A stretch of DNA of 64,000 nucleotides from Ligustrum vulgare (GCA_963555705.1 OY743189.1:8263501-8327500); one strand, 5' to 3'. Shown: positions 10,698 through 23,900, counted from the first letter of the stretch. A program made the numbers and translations. The notes: a model not told the origin generated them from the letters alone.

Positions 10698-13140
10698 ATA
10701 CTCATTTTCAATCATACGTTTACACAATAAAATATTTTGAATATAAACCAATTTTTTTTTTTACTTTTTAACTATACATTCTCCCAAAAATTATAGTTCA
10801 AAAATTGCTTTTCCCAAATAATGGTTATCAAACAATGAAATGTAAGTTGATAATGCAATTGTTCTGCAATTTTACCATTGGAATTCAAACCGAATTCATT
10901 AATTAACTCATGTTCGGGAGTGTTTAAACTAAAAATTAAGATTATAAGTTGTGAGCTTTATAAAATTTGTGAATAACAAAGTGAATAATTTCGAGTTTTA
11001 CAAATTGTATGAATTGAAAGTATATGTTAACAAACTTAACTCTATTTGGCAACCAATTTATTAACAATATTGTTTATAAAAAGAGTGACCTGAAAACTTT
11101 TCGGTGATCCATTTTTTTGGAGGGAATTATTGGTCAACCGACTTATTGACTTTTCAAAATAATGATAATTGAGATGTTCTCACTTGGCCTTTTAGATACA
11201 AAATTCGTGAAACACATTAGAAGTCATATTTTTTCTAAATTGTTTGAAATCACATTTAAGTACATTTATGACTTTTATCAATTTTTAATCATATATTTCA
11301 TCAATTTTTATAATTAAATTACTACAAATTTAATTTTTTTATCCAAACCAAACATGGGCTAGTGATCCTTCAGCATTTTTATTAACTTAAAATTAAAATA
11401 AGGATACAAGTAAAAATTATAAAAAAGTTGAGGAATCTGTGTACAATATATAAGGGTTTTTTTGATTCTATTTAAAATGAGTTTTTTTTTTTTTAATGAA
11501 TAGTGATTTTAAGAAAAATAGATAGTTGAAATTGTTAAGACTTGAGAGTCCATCTTAAAATGTCAACCTTATTAAGATGAGTAATCCAAATTCTTATAAA
11601 TTGATCTACATTTTCATCTTTATTTTATATGAGATTTTATCTTTTAACATGTCCCCTCAATATGGTGGCTCGTTCGAGCAAACCAATCTTGAAATTCTCG
11701 TGGTCAATTTTTTTGAGTAATAATAGGATGAAATTGCTCGTTAGAGTTTAATGAGCTCTAATATTATGGTAAGATTTGAGAGTCCATCTTAAAAGGTCAA
11801 TCTTATGAAGAAGAATAGTTAAAATCCTTATAAATTGATCTATGACTTTATCTTTATTCGATGTGAGATTTTATCCTTTAACAAAAATTTGGTTGAAAAG
11901 TTAAATATAGTGTGCTTGATTTTTAATGAATAGTTGGGATTTAGTATTTTTAATGATGATTGAGATTGAATAATGTAAAAAAATGATTAAATTTTAATGA
12001 GAAATAAAAAAGGGACTAAATATGGACTTAAGATCTTGTGCACTCTCAGATGATATGTTGATCAGGGTAAGAGACTTTCTGTGGACACCATTGTTTTGAT
12101 GAAGACACATCAACTGAGAGGGACCCAAAGAATTCAGTGTGAGAGAAAGGACAGGAGAGAGAGACCGACAGAAAGGGACCACAGAATTTTGTGTGATAGA
12201 GAAAGAGAGGAGAGAAATCGTACGTACGTCAGAGAGACACCAAGGTTTAGATAGTGAAATTTGATAAGAGATTTTCACGATTCAAATATGACCATTACCT
12301 TATAAGAATTGCTTTCGTTTGATAACACTATCAAACACTGTAAAAGTTTTGAAATTAGTTTATTTATGATATGAGATAATAATGTGTAGTTAAAAAATGA
12401 AAAGAGAAAATGTATATTATTAAAAAGTAGTTTATAAAATTGTGTGATCTATAAATTAATTTATTAAACAATTTATTTAATTTACCAAACGAAAAGTAAA
12501 CAACTTACAGTACGTATGGTAACGATTTGGATGGAGACCTTGTTGTTACAGCTAATTGTGTATGGAAAAGTTAAAAGAGTAAGCAAAGAATTGTAAAAGG
12601 ATGAACTCCAATCTTAGAAACCCCTACAACCTCTTTCCTAGGTTCAAATTCTCCAATACTATGCTCTTTTTTTTATTTTAATTAATTAAAATCAAATTTT
12701 TAGTAAATTTTGATATAAATTGATGTAATATGTAATTAAATGTTGTGATTTATCAAATGTGATGATCAAGTTAATTATTGATTTTGACTTAAAATTTTAA
12801 TTCAGTTTTTTTTTTAGCTGAAGCAAACAAGGGCTATAGTTTTGGTTGATTTTTATCTTCTTTTCCATGTAAAAAGTTTATTTACAGTTCTGATATAATA
12901 AATGCTAAGATAGTATTTTAATGACCAATCTTCAGTTTCATAGCCGCGAAAAATTAAAATCAATTTTTTGGTAAATTTTGTTAAAAATTAGTAAAATATG
13001 TTGTTGAAAAGTTGTTGGTCTCATGAAATATGTGGTTAAAACTATTTATTGATTTTAATTTAATTTCATAAATTAAAATTAATTATTGATTTTGACTTAA
13101 AATTACAATCTAAATTTTATTTCCTACCGAACTGAGGCTT
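10698..13140. other. AT-rich intergenic DNA with a duplicated 120-bp block
   Basis: No gene was seen. A block that reads as TTGAGAGTCCATCTTAAAA to ATGAGATTTTATCTTTTAAC occurs at about 11545-11650 and again, about 90 percent alike, at about 11770-11883. Such pairs are common in dispersed repeats of asterid-type genomes. GA-rich text at 12040-12260 is unrecognised. Confidence 0.5.
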
Positions 13141-14045
13141 AGTGATTAGAATTGTAGTAGGCTTGTTGGCGAGACATATTATTCAAGTCGAATAAGAGCT
13201 CAAGTGCATCTTCAAAGCTCTAACATTCAAGTATGGCTTGGTAGAAGAATGTCCAAGACTAATACAAGTGATTCAAGCCAAGAGTCAAGCCCAAAATAAA
13301 GTTAGAGAAAGGGTTTCAAAACAAGCGCTCGCTTGATTCGGTCCACCAAGCGATCCCCTGTTGAAGATTCACAATTCGAGAACTTTTTGCTCTTACACCA
13401 TGTGATCGCCTCTACTTGCTTAAGTGATCGCATGTGGTTAAATGTTAATGTCAATTTTTGTTTCCTTTTTGAATCAAACTCTATTATTTCCGTATTTAAT
13501 TAATTGTTTACGGCTACTAGGGTTTAGAATGTCCATTCTTCATATAAAATGAATATTTTCATTCATTCATTAAGATTATCATTGAATAATATTGAGAGAT
13601 TGTCAATCAAAATGAGAATTCTCAAGTCCTTTGTTCTTAATTGAACTTATCAAAGATAATAGAATCTTAGTGGCGTTCACCCCCCAAGAACTTATTAAAG
13701 GCATAGACAATTTTTGTGAAGTTCTAACTAATAAAATTCATAAAAGTTGAGCCTATCACGATTAGGAAAATAGTAAAAGAGACTTCAAAGTGCCCAAATT
13801 CTTCATGTGCTTCAAGCTCCAAATCCTATATGTAGTCTTTGTGAATTTATATTTTTTTCTGGAAGAGTTGAATTATTAGAGAAACAAGGTGGCTTAAAAT
13901 AATATTATCTTAGTGCTTTCATACGGTGAATCTGAAGAAGACAAAGTGTAGTTTCCAAAAGTGAAGAGGACGTAAATTAGCTATAAAATCGGGTCTAAAT
14001 TAGAGAACGAAAATTGTTATTTTTGTGATTCACGACATCAAGCCC
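13141..14045. repeat. Probable Gypsy LTR fragment
   Basis: Text at 13310-13440 with AAGCGATC / GTGATCGC phrases, and at 13600-13710 (GAATCTTAGTGGCGTTCACC, AACTTATTAAAGGCATAGACA), resembles the LTR at 51325-52042, which has GTGGTATTCACC and AACTTATTAAGGAATTGACA at a similar position. Ends and duplication were not found. Confidence 0.4.
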
Positions 14046-14059
14046 TCAAATGCACTATG

Positions 14060-14308
14060 TGACTATTTACTATCCAGACCTTTTACTTGGACAACGCACA
14101 TCTTTAACGGCTCAGATTATGATCCTCCACATTGCCCTTGCACAACAGATTTACTACAAGTATTTTAATTTCATTGATTGACAAATTCTGTACAGATAGG
14201 GTGCATATTCTTTTCTATAAATGTACACTGAAAATGTAAAAATTGGAGTGAATGAAATTATATTGAATACACAGAATATTATCAAAACTCTTCTTGGTAT
14301 CAAAGCCA
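14060..14308 (+). repeat. Putative 5' LTR end and primer site of Copia element I
   Basis: The sequence TGGTATCAAAGCCA at 14295-14308 is one base from the TGGTATCAGAGCCA primer-binding site complementary to initiator Met tRNA. The preceding 230 bp with a TATA-like TCTATAAATG (14213-14222) would be the LTR. Its 5' edge is a guess and its terminal CA is not intact. Confidence 0.5.
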
Positions 14309-14729
14309 ATATATCATGCACCGAAAACTCAGCTCAATCTTCATATACTGCTGCTTTCACTCATTCATTGTTGGGAAGATTAAGTGGAACAACACTTGGT
14401 ATCAATTTTTTACAAATTCCAACAGTCAAGCTTGAAAAAAACAAATTCATTTTATGGAAGAATATGATTATGCCCATTGTTAAAGGGCATAATCTTGAAG
14501 GGTTTCTCCTTGGTTCAAGTGTCTACTCCCCAGAGTTTGTAATTCCACCAACCACTACAAACGAAGAAGGCACAATTGCTACAACTAATGAAAAGATTCA
14601 GAATCCAACCTATAGGAAATGGGTGTCAACTGATCAACTCTTGATGGGCTGGTTGTATTCTACGATGAGTCCAGAAATAGCCATTAGAGTTATGGGTTCA
14701 GCCTCTGTCTCAACACTTTGGAGTGGAAT
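14309..14729 (+). pseudogene. Copia element I, gag 5' part
   Basis: The frame encodes the N-terminal capsid region of a Ty1/Copia gag, with the family phrase FILWKNMIMPIVKGHNLEGFL and, further on, YRKWVSTDQLLMGWLYSTMSPEIA, as in gag UBN2-type proteins. It stops abruptly at GGAAT (14725-14729), where a solo LTR is inserted, and resumes in the same frame at 16939. The true start is uncertain because the open frame runs back into the LTR. Confidence 0.8.
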
Positions 14730-16938
14730 TGTAACAATCCAATTATTATTATTTTAGTCAAACTTTTACTAGTCAAAGTTATATATGGAATAGTCAAGTC
14801 AAAGTCTAATTAGGACCAAATTATATTATTTTAATTGTTGGTGTTATTTTTCTAAAATTTATATAAGTTGAGGATTATATTAAATCAAGGAAATAAGAGT
14901 TGAGGACCTCTTTGAAAATATTTAAAGATTATTCCATTATTATATGTATAATATCAAACCAATTGCCAAACAAAAAGGAAAAACAGAGAATGGAGACGCA
15001 GGAAGTTTCGGGAGAAAGAAAAGAGAAAAAAAAAAAAAAAGAAGAAGAAGAAGAAGAAGAAGAAGAAGAAAAGAAAGAAAAGAAAAAGAAAGGAAAGGAA
15101 GAAAGGAGGAGAAAAAGCTTGTCCAACTCAAGTGCTTATTGTTTTGGGTTTATACAACCACTTTTTCTTAACTTTAAGAGGTAAGTGGTAAAATATTTAT
15201 TGTTCAATAATGTGAAAAATTAGGGCTTTTGATTTATAGTTTAAATGTGAGTTATATATGAATGTGGGAATGATTATTTTGGTGATTTTAGTTGTATATT
15301 TAAGTATTGAAATAAATGCTTGATATTAAAGATTAGGGTTTTATGTTATTGGGTTAAACTAGTGATTAAGTTGAGATAAACTTGTATTTTGATTTGTTTT
15401 GTGCTAGAAATGGAATTGTTGGTGTTGGTAATGAAGGTTGGTTTAGTTATGAAGATGGGTAAATAAACTAGTAAGTTTGTAAAAATGGAAAATTGGGATT
15501 TAGATAAATGTGGCTCTAATTTTGAATCTTAAGTTATATTAGAACTTAATTAGTCTTTAGAGGTGATTTTGTGTTCCTAAGTAAAAAGGGTAAGTATGGT
15601 GTAATATGAAATAAACAAGTTTAATGAGTTAGTTTAAGTATGAGATTCTTTTACCATTTTATCTATTAAGGTGTTTTTAAATGTTGATGTGAAGATTTTA
15701 TTTTATCTCAGGAGGTGACGAGGAAGTTGGTGCTATATATCGACCAAGTTAGTTGATTGTCAATTATTTTATGAGTGGAAAAGTTATTCTTTTAAAAACT
15801 TAAAAGAATTCACGTTATTCAAGTTTTCTATTCACAATGATTTTCTACATGTTACAAATGATTTTTAAGTTACTTGATTTTAGCATGATTATCAAAACAA
15901 ATGTTTTAAAATTAAGTTTGTTTATCGTGATGACTCTTTTTACCATGTTTTAAGATCATGATTAGTTAAGTTGGCATGTATGATTTCCAAATCATCAAAA
16001 GTACCTATGTGATTATCTGTTCTTGTGTTAGTGTACGGAGGGAGCCTTGGGCCCGTGTACTAGAAGATATTATTTGTGATCTTAAGACTCTGTCACGGAG
16101 GGGGCCTATGGCCCATGTTCAGATGATCTAAAGATCCACTCTTATGCACGGAGGGGGCCTATGGCCCGTGTGTAAGGATGTATATATGAGCTCTTTGGGA
16201 CCTAATTTTGTACCCAGAGGGGCTTTGAGCGGGGTACGGAGGTGCTCGGTAGTATACGCGCGTATGACTAGATACATATTTCAGATGATTTAGTTGGGTA
16301 CCTTTGGTGTGATTTTCTTATGTATTACAGTTTATCAGTTATGCTACAGATGATTATTCCAAGATCTTTATGATTATTCTTAGCATGTATGATTTGATTT
16401 AAAGTGACAAAAGCTTATGAAACAAATTATGTTTTCAGAAATGGTTTATAAAATACTTTTATTTCAGAAATTCCACTCACTGAGTCACAAGCTCATGTTT
16501 TTCCCCACCTTTACAGTATAGGAAGAAAAATAAGAGTTTCAGCAGCATCGAAGGAGCCTTTGCAGTTCTCGAGAAGCTTTGTAACATTGTCATTTGTAGG
16601 AGTTACTTCGGTAAGCTCCTAGGAGACATATTCTAGAAAGATGCATTGGAATATGCAGTTATTCTATATAGGTAATATACTTTATCAGGAATGTGTCTGA
16701 TGATGATGTATTTTGAATCATGTATATATATAGAAGTGGGTTAAGAATTGTAGTTATTATATTATGTCAATTGTCTTGGTTGGAAGATTTGAAAAGTGAT
16801 ATAGTTATTTATGATTGCATGTTTGAGAATTTGTTATTGTTTTACAGGTTGGTTAAGTCAATATTATCTAGTTTGCACATGCCATCGGTCCACCACACGT
16901 TTCATATCCAGTAGGGTGATCTGGGATGGGTCGTGACA
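14730..16938 (+). mobile_element. Gypsy-type solo LTR, 2.2 kb, inserted in Copia gag
   Basis: It starts TGTAACAATCC and ends GGGTCGTGACA. The flanking GGAAT at 14725-14729 and 16939-16943 is a perfect 5-bp duplication. It has no internal coding sequence, primer site or second LTR, so it is a solo LTR left by recombination. Inside lie a GAA microsatellite (about 15040-15072) and three copies of an ACGGAGGGGGCCTATGGCCC motif (about 16035-16170). There is also a TCACTGAGTCACAAGCTCATG phrase near 16480, a pattern common in Tekay/Del-type chromovirus LTRs. That lineage call is inference. Confidence 0.9.
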
Positions 16939-17830
16939 GGAATCCTAGAAAGTCTTGGAGTGATGAACAAGGCTAGAGTCATTTTCTTGATGACTGAGTT
17001 GCAGAAAACAAGGAAGGGATCGATGAGTATTGATAGCTATCTCACAAAAATCAAACAACTGGCTGACAACTTGCAAGTAGCAAGTAAAGACATTCCACAA
17101 TCAGATCTGGTAACACAAGTCCTTGCAGGACTTGATGAAGACTATACCCCAATAGTCGTTCAAATCAACAACAAAGAAGAGATCTCATGGACCGAGCTAC
17201 AGGCAGTCTTGATGACCTACGAAAGCAAACTTGAGCATCTTTACCCAATCAGAGTTGGGATGGGCTCAATAAATCTCTCACAAGCTGCCTCAATCACTGC
17301 TCAGAGGTTTGGAAACTCATCTAGAGGAGGAAGATAGAATGGTTTTGGTAGAGGAAGCAGATTCAGGGGTAGAGGAGGTAGGTTCAATGCTACCAATGCA
17401 CCTAGAGCAAACTATCATACTTGTGGTCGTAATAATCATTTGGCTTCATGGTGCAACAAAAGATTCGATGAGAACTACATGAACTCAAGGCCGGAGCAAG
17501 GAAACTCACCTTAGAACATGTCACCAATTGCATATGTTGCTACTCCAGACACAGTGACTGATCTTAGTTGGTTTGTTGATTCTGGTGCCTCAATTCACGT
17601 CACTACAAGCAAGGAAATTCTGGATCAATCTCATGAATATACTAGTATATTAAAACTTTAAGTTGCAAATGGAAAATTTCTTGACATGTTACGTATTGAA
17701 CATGCACAACTTGAAACACTGAATAACAAACCCATTGTACTAAACAAAATGCTAGTTGTTCCCGAGGTCAAAAGGAATTTGGTTAGTGTTTCAAAGCTTG
17801 CTCTAGACAATAACGTTTTTTCTTGAATTT
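16939..17830 (+). pseudogene. Copia element I, gag 3' part, zinc knuckle and protease
   Basis: The first 130 codons finish the gag UBN2 region (LMTELQKTRKGSMSIDSYLTKIKQLADNL). After a TAG at 17335-17337 come an RG-rich tail, a damaged CCHC knuckle in which the first Cys is Tyr (YHTCGRNNHLASWC), another stop near 17512, and the protease active site WFVDSGASIHV. Further stops (near 17659) and a frameshift near 17823 show that the gene is dead. Confidence 0.85.
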
Positions 17831-17839
17831 CATGGTGAT

Positions 17840-18876
17840 CATTTCTTGATTAAGGACAAGGAGACTCAAGTCATTCTGCTACGGGGGAAAACTAAGGAAG
17901 GTTTGTACAAGTTCCAGCCTACAAATCAAGAAAATCCAGTCTACTTCATCAATGTTCAAACATTCCAAGAAAAACCTATTACTGCTTTTCACTCCCAACC
18001 TGTTGAGTCCAGTTGTAATAAATCTGTCATGTCTAGTATTGAAATGTGGCATAGGAGGTTGGGTCATCCCAGCCCTCCTATTATTTCACAAAATTTGAAA
18101 ACTAGCAAAAGTAATCTAAATGGCAATTCTGATTTTTCTGTGATGCATGTGTGTATGGAAAATCTCACAAGTTACCCTTTGACATCTCTCAGTCACATGG
18201 AAAAAATATTCTAGACCTAATCCACACTGACCTTTGGGGGCCGGCCCCAATAAACTTAATGTCTGGCTTGAAATATTACATCATTTTCATTGATAATCAC
18301 ACTAGATACACGTGGATCTATCCCTTAAGACACAAATCTGAAGCTTTGTCTAAATTCACAGAATTCAAGCAATTGGTAGAAAACAAATTTGAGAAAAAAA
18401 TTAAAACACTTCAATGTGATTGGGGCAATGAAGTAAGAATTTTTTCTAATATGTTGAAAGAATACGGTATTGAACTCAGAGAATCATGTCCATACACCTC
18501 TGTTCAAAATGGTTGAGTTGAGAGAAAACACAGACATGTAACTGGGTTAGGGTTGACACTTTTATCCCAAGCCAACATGCCTCTCACCTACTGGTGGGAC
18601 ACATTCCAAACTACAGTATTCCTTATAAACAAACTACTTACTCTCACACTAAAAGACTAAAAAATATGTCTGTGTTTGACTACAAAAGACTAAAAAATAT
18701 TTGTATGTGCCTTTTTCCCTCATTTAAGCTACCAAAATCACAAACTCAGTTTTCAGTGCACAAAATGTGTGTTCCTTGGTTATAGCACACATCAAAAAGG
18801 TTTCAAATGTATGAGTCCTACAGGGAAAGTCTACATATCTAGGCATGTTTGAAAATGGTTTTAGAAATAAATTGAA
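17840..18876 (+). pseudogene. Copia element I, integrase region
   Basis: A GAG-pre-integrase region (MWHRRLGHPSPP) is followed by the integrase core. Its Asp residues lie in IHTDLWGPAP and LQCDWGNEV. The Glu lies in VERKHRH, just after a TGA at 18514-18516. The frame changes near 18190. Homology ends near 18870, where a DNA-transposon-like terminus begins. Reverse transcriptase and RNase H were not found downstream, so the element is truncated. Confidence 0.85.
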
Positions 18877-18880
18877 TATA

Positions 18881-20114
18881 CACTACAATAAAAAAGGTCG
18901 TTTGCAACATGCAAAATGCAACATTTGCTAATTGAATGTTGGTGAAAGGGGTCTATCGCAACATTTTATAATTAAATTTTGCCTTTGATATGAATATTTA
19001 AGATTTATCCCCTTTTACAACGTTCAAAGATTGTTGCGATAAGTTAAAATATTTAAAACGATCAAATTAAGCTTTTTTAGTGTTTTACAAATGTTGCAAA
19101 GAATTACCTTTATCAAAGTTTAAAAAATGTTGCAAAATCCTAGGCAATTGCAACGTTTACAAAACGTGGCAGATTTTTTTGCAACGTTTATAAAACGTTG
19201 CAAAAAATTAGATTTTGCAACGTTTTATAAACAAGTTATTTTCTAAAAAAATTATAAAATTGAATCAGAGTCGAACTGATTTCAATTAAAAAAATTATTT
19301 AGAAAATCAAAATTTTTTCTAAAAACAAGTTATTTTACAAATGAAACAATATTTACTCATTTACAATTACCAATTCAATGAAAATATATATTCATGGTTG
19401 TAATTTTATTTATTGTATTATGCATTATAATTTATTTCAAAATTTCAAAATATTTAAAAATATTTTAACCAATAAAAAATAAGATAAAGATAATATTTAG
19501 ATAACCTATTTGGAAGAGAAAAGTTCAATAAATAAAAGCAATTTTTAAAAAAATAGAACAAAGCAATTAAAAAAAAAGAATGCATTTTAAACAAAAATAA
19601 AAAAATGGAGAAAAGGATAAAAATATAAATCAAACAAAAAAAATTAAAAATAAATAAATAAATAAAGGGTGAAAAATCCAATCCCACATCGGTTGCTTTG
19701 ACGTGGGTTGGGAGCTAACAACCCTGGTATAGCTTCAGTACAAACTCAAATGGGGTCGAGGGGCTTGTATTTTTACAGAGCAGGCCCGAACTTTAGTTAA
19801 AATAAAATAATAATTGGTATAATCAAATTTTCTTTTAAACTGATTAACTGGTTTTTTAAAATCCGGACCGGGCACTAAAAAATCGGTTCCTGGTTCGGTT
19901 TTAAAAGGGGCAGTTTTTAAGACATTACGGACCGGTTTACCGACCAATTCTCGATTTTTCCAGTTGAATCGGCTGATCCGATCTGATTTTCTAAACATTG
20001 CTTTTTAGACATACACGATAAATTGATACAAAATGTGTTATCTAATGAAAATCTTGAGGATAAGAATGTTTAATGAAAAGTCGTTATGTGGTGGAAAAAA
20101 TAAAAATTGTAGTG
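18881..20114. mobile_element. Candidate CACTACAA-ended element with GCAACGTT repeats
   Basis: CACTACAAT at 18881 and its inverse ATTGTAGTG at 20106-20114 bound 1.23 kb that cuts off the Copia integrase. The sequence AATATA flanks both sides. The left 370 bp hold many TTGCAACGTTTATAAAACGTTGCAA-type repeats, a pattern of CACTA or Mutator subterminal regions. The right side lacks them. The 3-bp duplication typical of CACTA is not exact (ATA versus AAT), so boundaries and class are uncertain. Confidence 0.45.
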
Positions 20115-20988
20115 AATATAATTACCTATTTCTAAATGTAGCCTAATTTCTTTTCTTTTTTACAAATAGATACTCTTATGATTCTGAGGAACGCACATAA
20201 ACTTTTGAATTACGTAAGTCAAACTTTCTTAACAGAAAACTCCTAATGCTAATAAACTTTCCGTAAAACCAAATGCCACACATTTCTAAACAAAATTTCC
20301 CGTATTGATTCCTTCACATTAGGGACATTAGAAACCTCGCTTTAATCGGCTTCCAAGCCCTCTTTATCTTTATCTCGTTGTCGCAGTCCTCTACTTACCT
20401 CGTCCTGGATATTAGACTCTCTGTTTTCATTTTGGGCTTACTAGGATTATGCCATTTAATGTTCTCGAACATCATTTTCCTACACATCCTGACTATCACT
20501 AATCTAATTGTTCTCATCTCTTTTACCATCCCCAGTGCCGTCCAAACCTTAAGTAACAGTATACCAAGGTAGTACATATCTTATAAAAGCTGTCACAATC
20601 GCTAATAGGAACATTACAAACCCGAGACACCGAACAAATTCCCTTGGACTTAATTTTTACAGATTAGAACTTTAATATGACTTCTTGGCCTTGGGATGCC
20701 CGTGAGAGTAAGCCACAACCTTATCGAGTTTCTTTTCTTCTAGAGGAGCTCACTCATTTTAGTTCCCAGCTAGAGAAAAATGGTGCTCGCACAATGTATT
20801 CCCTTCCGTAAACTTCCTTTTGCATCTCAAGCCCTTCCAATCAGTTTTACAACATAAAATTATTGTTGGTCGTAATATCGCAAATGTATGATATCATTAA
20901 CAAGTAATAGAGTAAACTTTTGAGTCAAGATTGTCAATCCACACGGACTAGTTATTTTTTATCGATTTACTTTAGCCTAATGATCCTA
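20115..20988. other. Unassigned non-coding DNA
   Basis: No gene was recognised. The last 110 bp (from about 20875) resemble a plant LTR-retrotransposon leader that also occurs near 34870 (a phrase about tracts ending in a CC/ACACGGACTA box). The Copia element II is inserted into it at TCCTA (20984-20988). Confidence 0.35.
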
Positions 20989-21652
20989 TGTTGGTCCCAG
21001 AGATGAATATAAACACGATTGTAAACAAGAATAAAAAAAAAAAAAATCAGAAATTCAAGAACACGAGAATTTTTGGCCTAAGCCCCGGAGATTCGGTGTG
21101 CAACACCTACGTCCCTCGTTGAGCATCCACGAAAGGATATCGCTCAAATCCAATAAAACACCCCAAAAATTAGATGTATAAAGTTATAGAACAGCCTGAA
21201 CACCAACAGTTCAGATTACAAGCCCTTAGCAACACGTTTCCATAGAAACAACAACCAAAGTAGAGGAATCACTATCAATTAGAGATCCTCTAACAGTTTC
21301 GCAAAAGAAACTACACAAGATTCTCTCTAAAATCTGAACAGAATCAGAAAACTACTAAGAAGAAGAAGAACAGGCGGAATTGCCTCTTAGAGAGAGAAAA
21401 GGGCAGAGATGTGATAAGATCAGAATCCATGAATCTGGACGCATATCCACCAGATAAGGCCAATCAACAAATCAGAACACATCCAACAGCCAGGATAGCT
21501 TCCAGCATATAGCGTGATACCAACAAATACACTTTAATCACTTCCAGATAGTTCCAACACCCAGGCTAAGCTGTAGGGCCAGGTCAGGCCCAAGATTGAT
21601 ATGGGGCAGTATTTCCAATTTTAGCATAAATGTAAATGGACCAACTCCAACA
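20989..21652 (-). repeat. 3' LTR of Copia element II
   Basis: 664 bp, TG...CA ended, the mate of 30175-30824. It is the 3' LTR because the coding frames run on the minus strand towards it. Confidence 0.93.
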
Positions 21653-21742
21653 ATCTCCACCTTGCTGGAATTGGAATCAGTGGATTTGAGTCTTATCTTT
21701 TTGTTTCATTTGCTCAGTGTACCTGCAAGAACAAACCAGAAG

Positions 21743-22722
21743 TTAGAACTGCTCGAGATTAAACAATCTCAAAGAGTCCTGAAATTTTGAAAGACGAATA
21801 ACCTTTGTACTAGTATCAGGAGAATTAATTTTGGTATGAATTTTAATGAGCTTAATATCACCATTATCTACTACATTTCTAATAAAATGAAATTTAACAT
21901 CTATATGTTTGGTTCTATCATGAAAAATGGGATTTTTGCTAAAAAATATAGCACTTTGATTTTCAGAACAGAGCTCCACCTGATTTTCTATAAAACCTAA
22001 TTCAGTTAAAATGCCTTTCAGCCAGAGACCTTCTTTCACTGCTTCAGTAGCAGCAATGTATTCTGCTTCAGTGGAGGATAGTGCAACAAGTTTATGAAGT
22101 TGGGACTTCCAACTAATGCAAGTAGAATTAATCACATAAAAACATGAAGTTGTTGACTTCCGATTATCACAGTTTCCATCAAAATTAGAGTCTACATATC
22201 CTTTTAAAGAAATGTCATTTTTATCAGGTTTGAACATCAGACCAAGGTATTTGTACCCTTAAGATACTTGAGCAAATTTTTCATGGCTTCCCAGTGTAGT
22301 TCCCTTGGGTTGCTCATAAATCTGTTGAGAACACTTACTGCATATGCTATGTCAAGTCTAGTACAGGCCATAATATACATTACAGAGCCTATAGCATTGC
22401 AGTAAGGCACATTATGCATTCTAGAAATTTCAGAATCAGTTTTAGGATAATGTTCTACAGATAATTTCTCATAACCAGATAGAGGTAAACTTACAGGTTT
22501 AACATCATGCAGAGAAAACTTATTCAAAACTTTTGAAATATAAGATTCTTGTGTTAAAAATAATTTTCCACTCTGTCTATCCCTTTTAATTTCCATTCCC
22601 AAAATTTTCTGTGCTGGTCCTAAATCTTTCATTTCAAACTCAGATTTCAATTTAAATTTTATATCTTCTAAGATAGTAGAATCATGGCCAGCTAAAAGCA
22701 TATCATCAACATACATAAGCAA
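21743..22722 (-). pseudogene. Copia II reverse transcriptase C-terminal part and RNase H
   Basis: The upper frame (22722-22237) contains the reverse transcriptase active site MYVDDMLLAG and the connection region. It ends at a stop after LLKYLKGTNTLV. The next frame (22237-21743) is RNase H with GYVDSNFDG, LSSTEAEYIAA and a changed LCSENQSA, where Copia RNase H normally has Asp. These enzymes copy the element RNA to DNA in a cytoplasmic particle. Stops between frames make the product non-functional. Confidence 0.9.
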
Positions 22723-23405
22723 GAAAAATATTTCAGAATTGTTATTTTAAAATAAAAACAGGAATCATATTCAGACTTCTTAAAACCTAAACCTTGAATG
22801 AAAGAATCAAATCTTTTATACCATTTTCTAGGAGCTTGTTTTAATCCATACAGAGATTTGTTTAACAGGCAAAGATGTTCCTTTTTATTTTGATTTATAA
22901 AACTTTTAGGCTAAGACATATATATAGTTTCATCCAAAAAACCATATAAAAAGGCAGTTTTGACATCAAGTTGTTCTAATTCTCGATCAAATTGAGCAAC
23001 AAGTGCAAGCAAAATTCTAATAGAAGTATATTTCACAACAGGTGAAAAAATTGCAGTATAGTCAATACCTTCCCTTTGGTTAAACCCCTTAGCCACAAGG
23101 CTAGCTTTATATCTCCTAGTTTCAGATTTACCATCACCTTCTTTTATTTTATAGATCCATTTACATCCAATCAGTTTACACCCTGCAGGTTTCTTAACAA
23201 GAGACCAGGTCTGGTTTTTGTATAAGGAGTTCATTTCGTCCTGCATGGCTGCAAGCCATTTTGTAGAATTTGTACAGGTTATAGCTTGACTATAGGTTTC
23301 AGGTTCTAACTCGAGGGGTTCACTATCTACCTGTGTACTTACAAAGTCTGCGTGTTGATATCTAGAAGGTAATCTAATTTGTCTCCTTTCTCTATCTCTA
23401 TCCAA
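22723..23405 (-). pseudogene. Copia II reverse transcriptase N-terminal part
   Basis: This matches the RVT_2 domain: WLAAMQDEMNSLYKNQTW, CKWIYKIK, DVKTAFLYGFLDETIYM, then after a TAG near 22911 SLYGLKQAPRKWYKRF. A further stop and frameshift near 22745 separate it from the YVDD part. Upstream sequence to about 23560 is the low-complexity linker between integrase and reverse transcriptase. Confidence 0.88.
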
Positions 23406-23633
23406 TTGATAATTCTGTAGGTCATTTTGAGGGTTCTAATTATCATTACTATCAATGTTATCTTTTTCAATATCAGGGTCTGATTCAGATTGAGGTGTCT
23501 CCACCTTAATTTGAACAGGTTCACTAATTTCAGGTTCTGGATAGTCAATCTCAGTAACAACTAAATCATTCTTGTCTAGTCTTTCTACAGATTTATCATT
23601 TAGACAAGGAGAAGAGTTTTCATCAAAGATGAC

Positions 23634-23900
23634 TTATCTGCTAATTATTATTCTATAGCCACCTATTCCTTTAACCCAAAGCCTATATCCCTTAACACCT
23701 TTACCATACCCAAGGAAGACACATTTTATTGATCTAGGGTCTAGTTTTGACTCAGACTGATGTGCAAAAGCCGCACATCCAAAAGTTCTCAGGTAAGAAT
23801 AATCAGTCACATTATTAGACCATATCTGATCAGGAATCTTATATTCAATAGTACTAGAAAGACATTTATTAATCAAATGACAGGCTGTCTTAATAGCTTC
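23634..23900 (-). pseudogene. Copia II integrase C-terminal part
   Basis: It contains YLRTFGCAAFAHQ and IKCVFLGYGKGVKGYRLW, the region after the integrase core. It is separated from the core (27538-27987) by the Gypsy insertion at GCTTC. Without the insertion the two parts would be contiguous. Confidence 0.88.

Noticed and set aside
14900..15184. Lys/Glu-rich and Ser/Phe-rich frames on both strands
   Set aside because: Simple GAA repeat inside a solo LTR.
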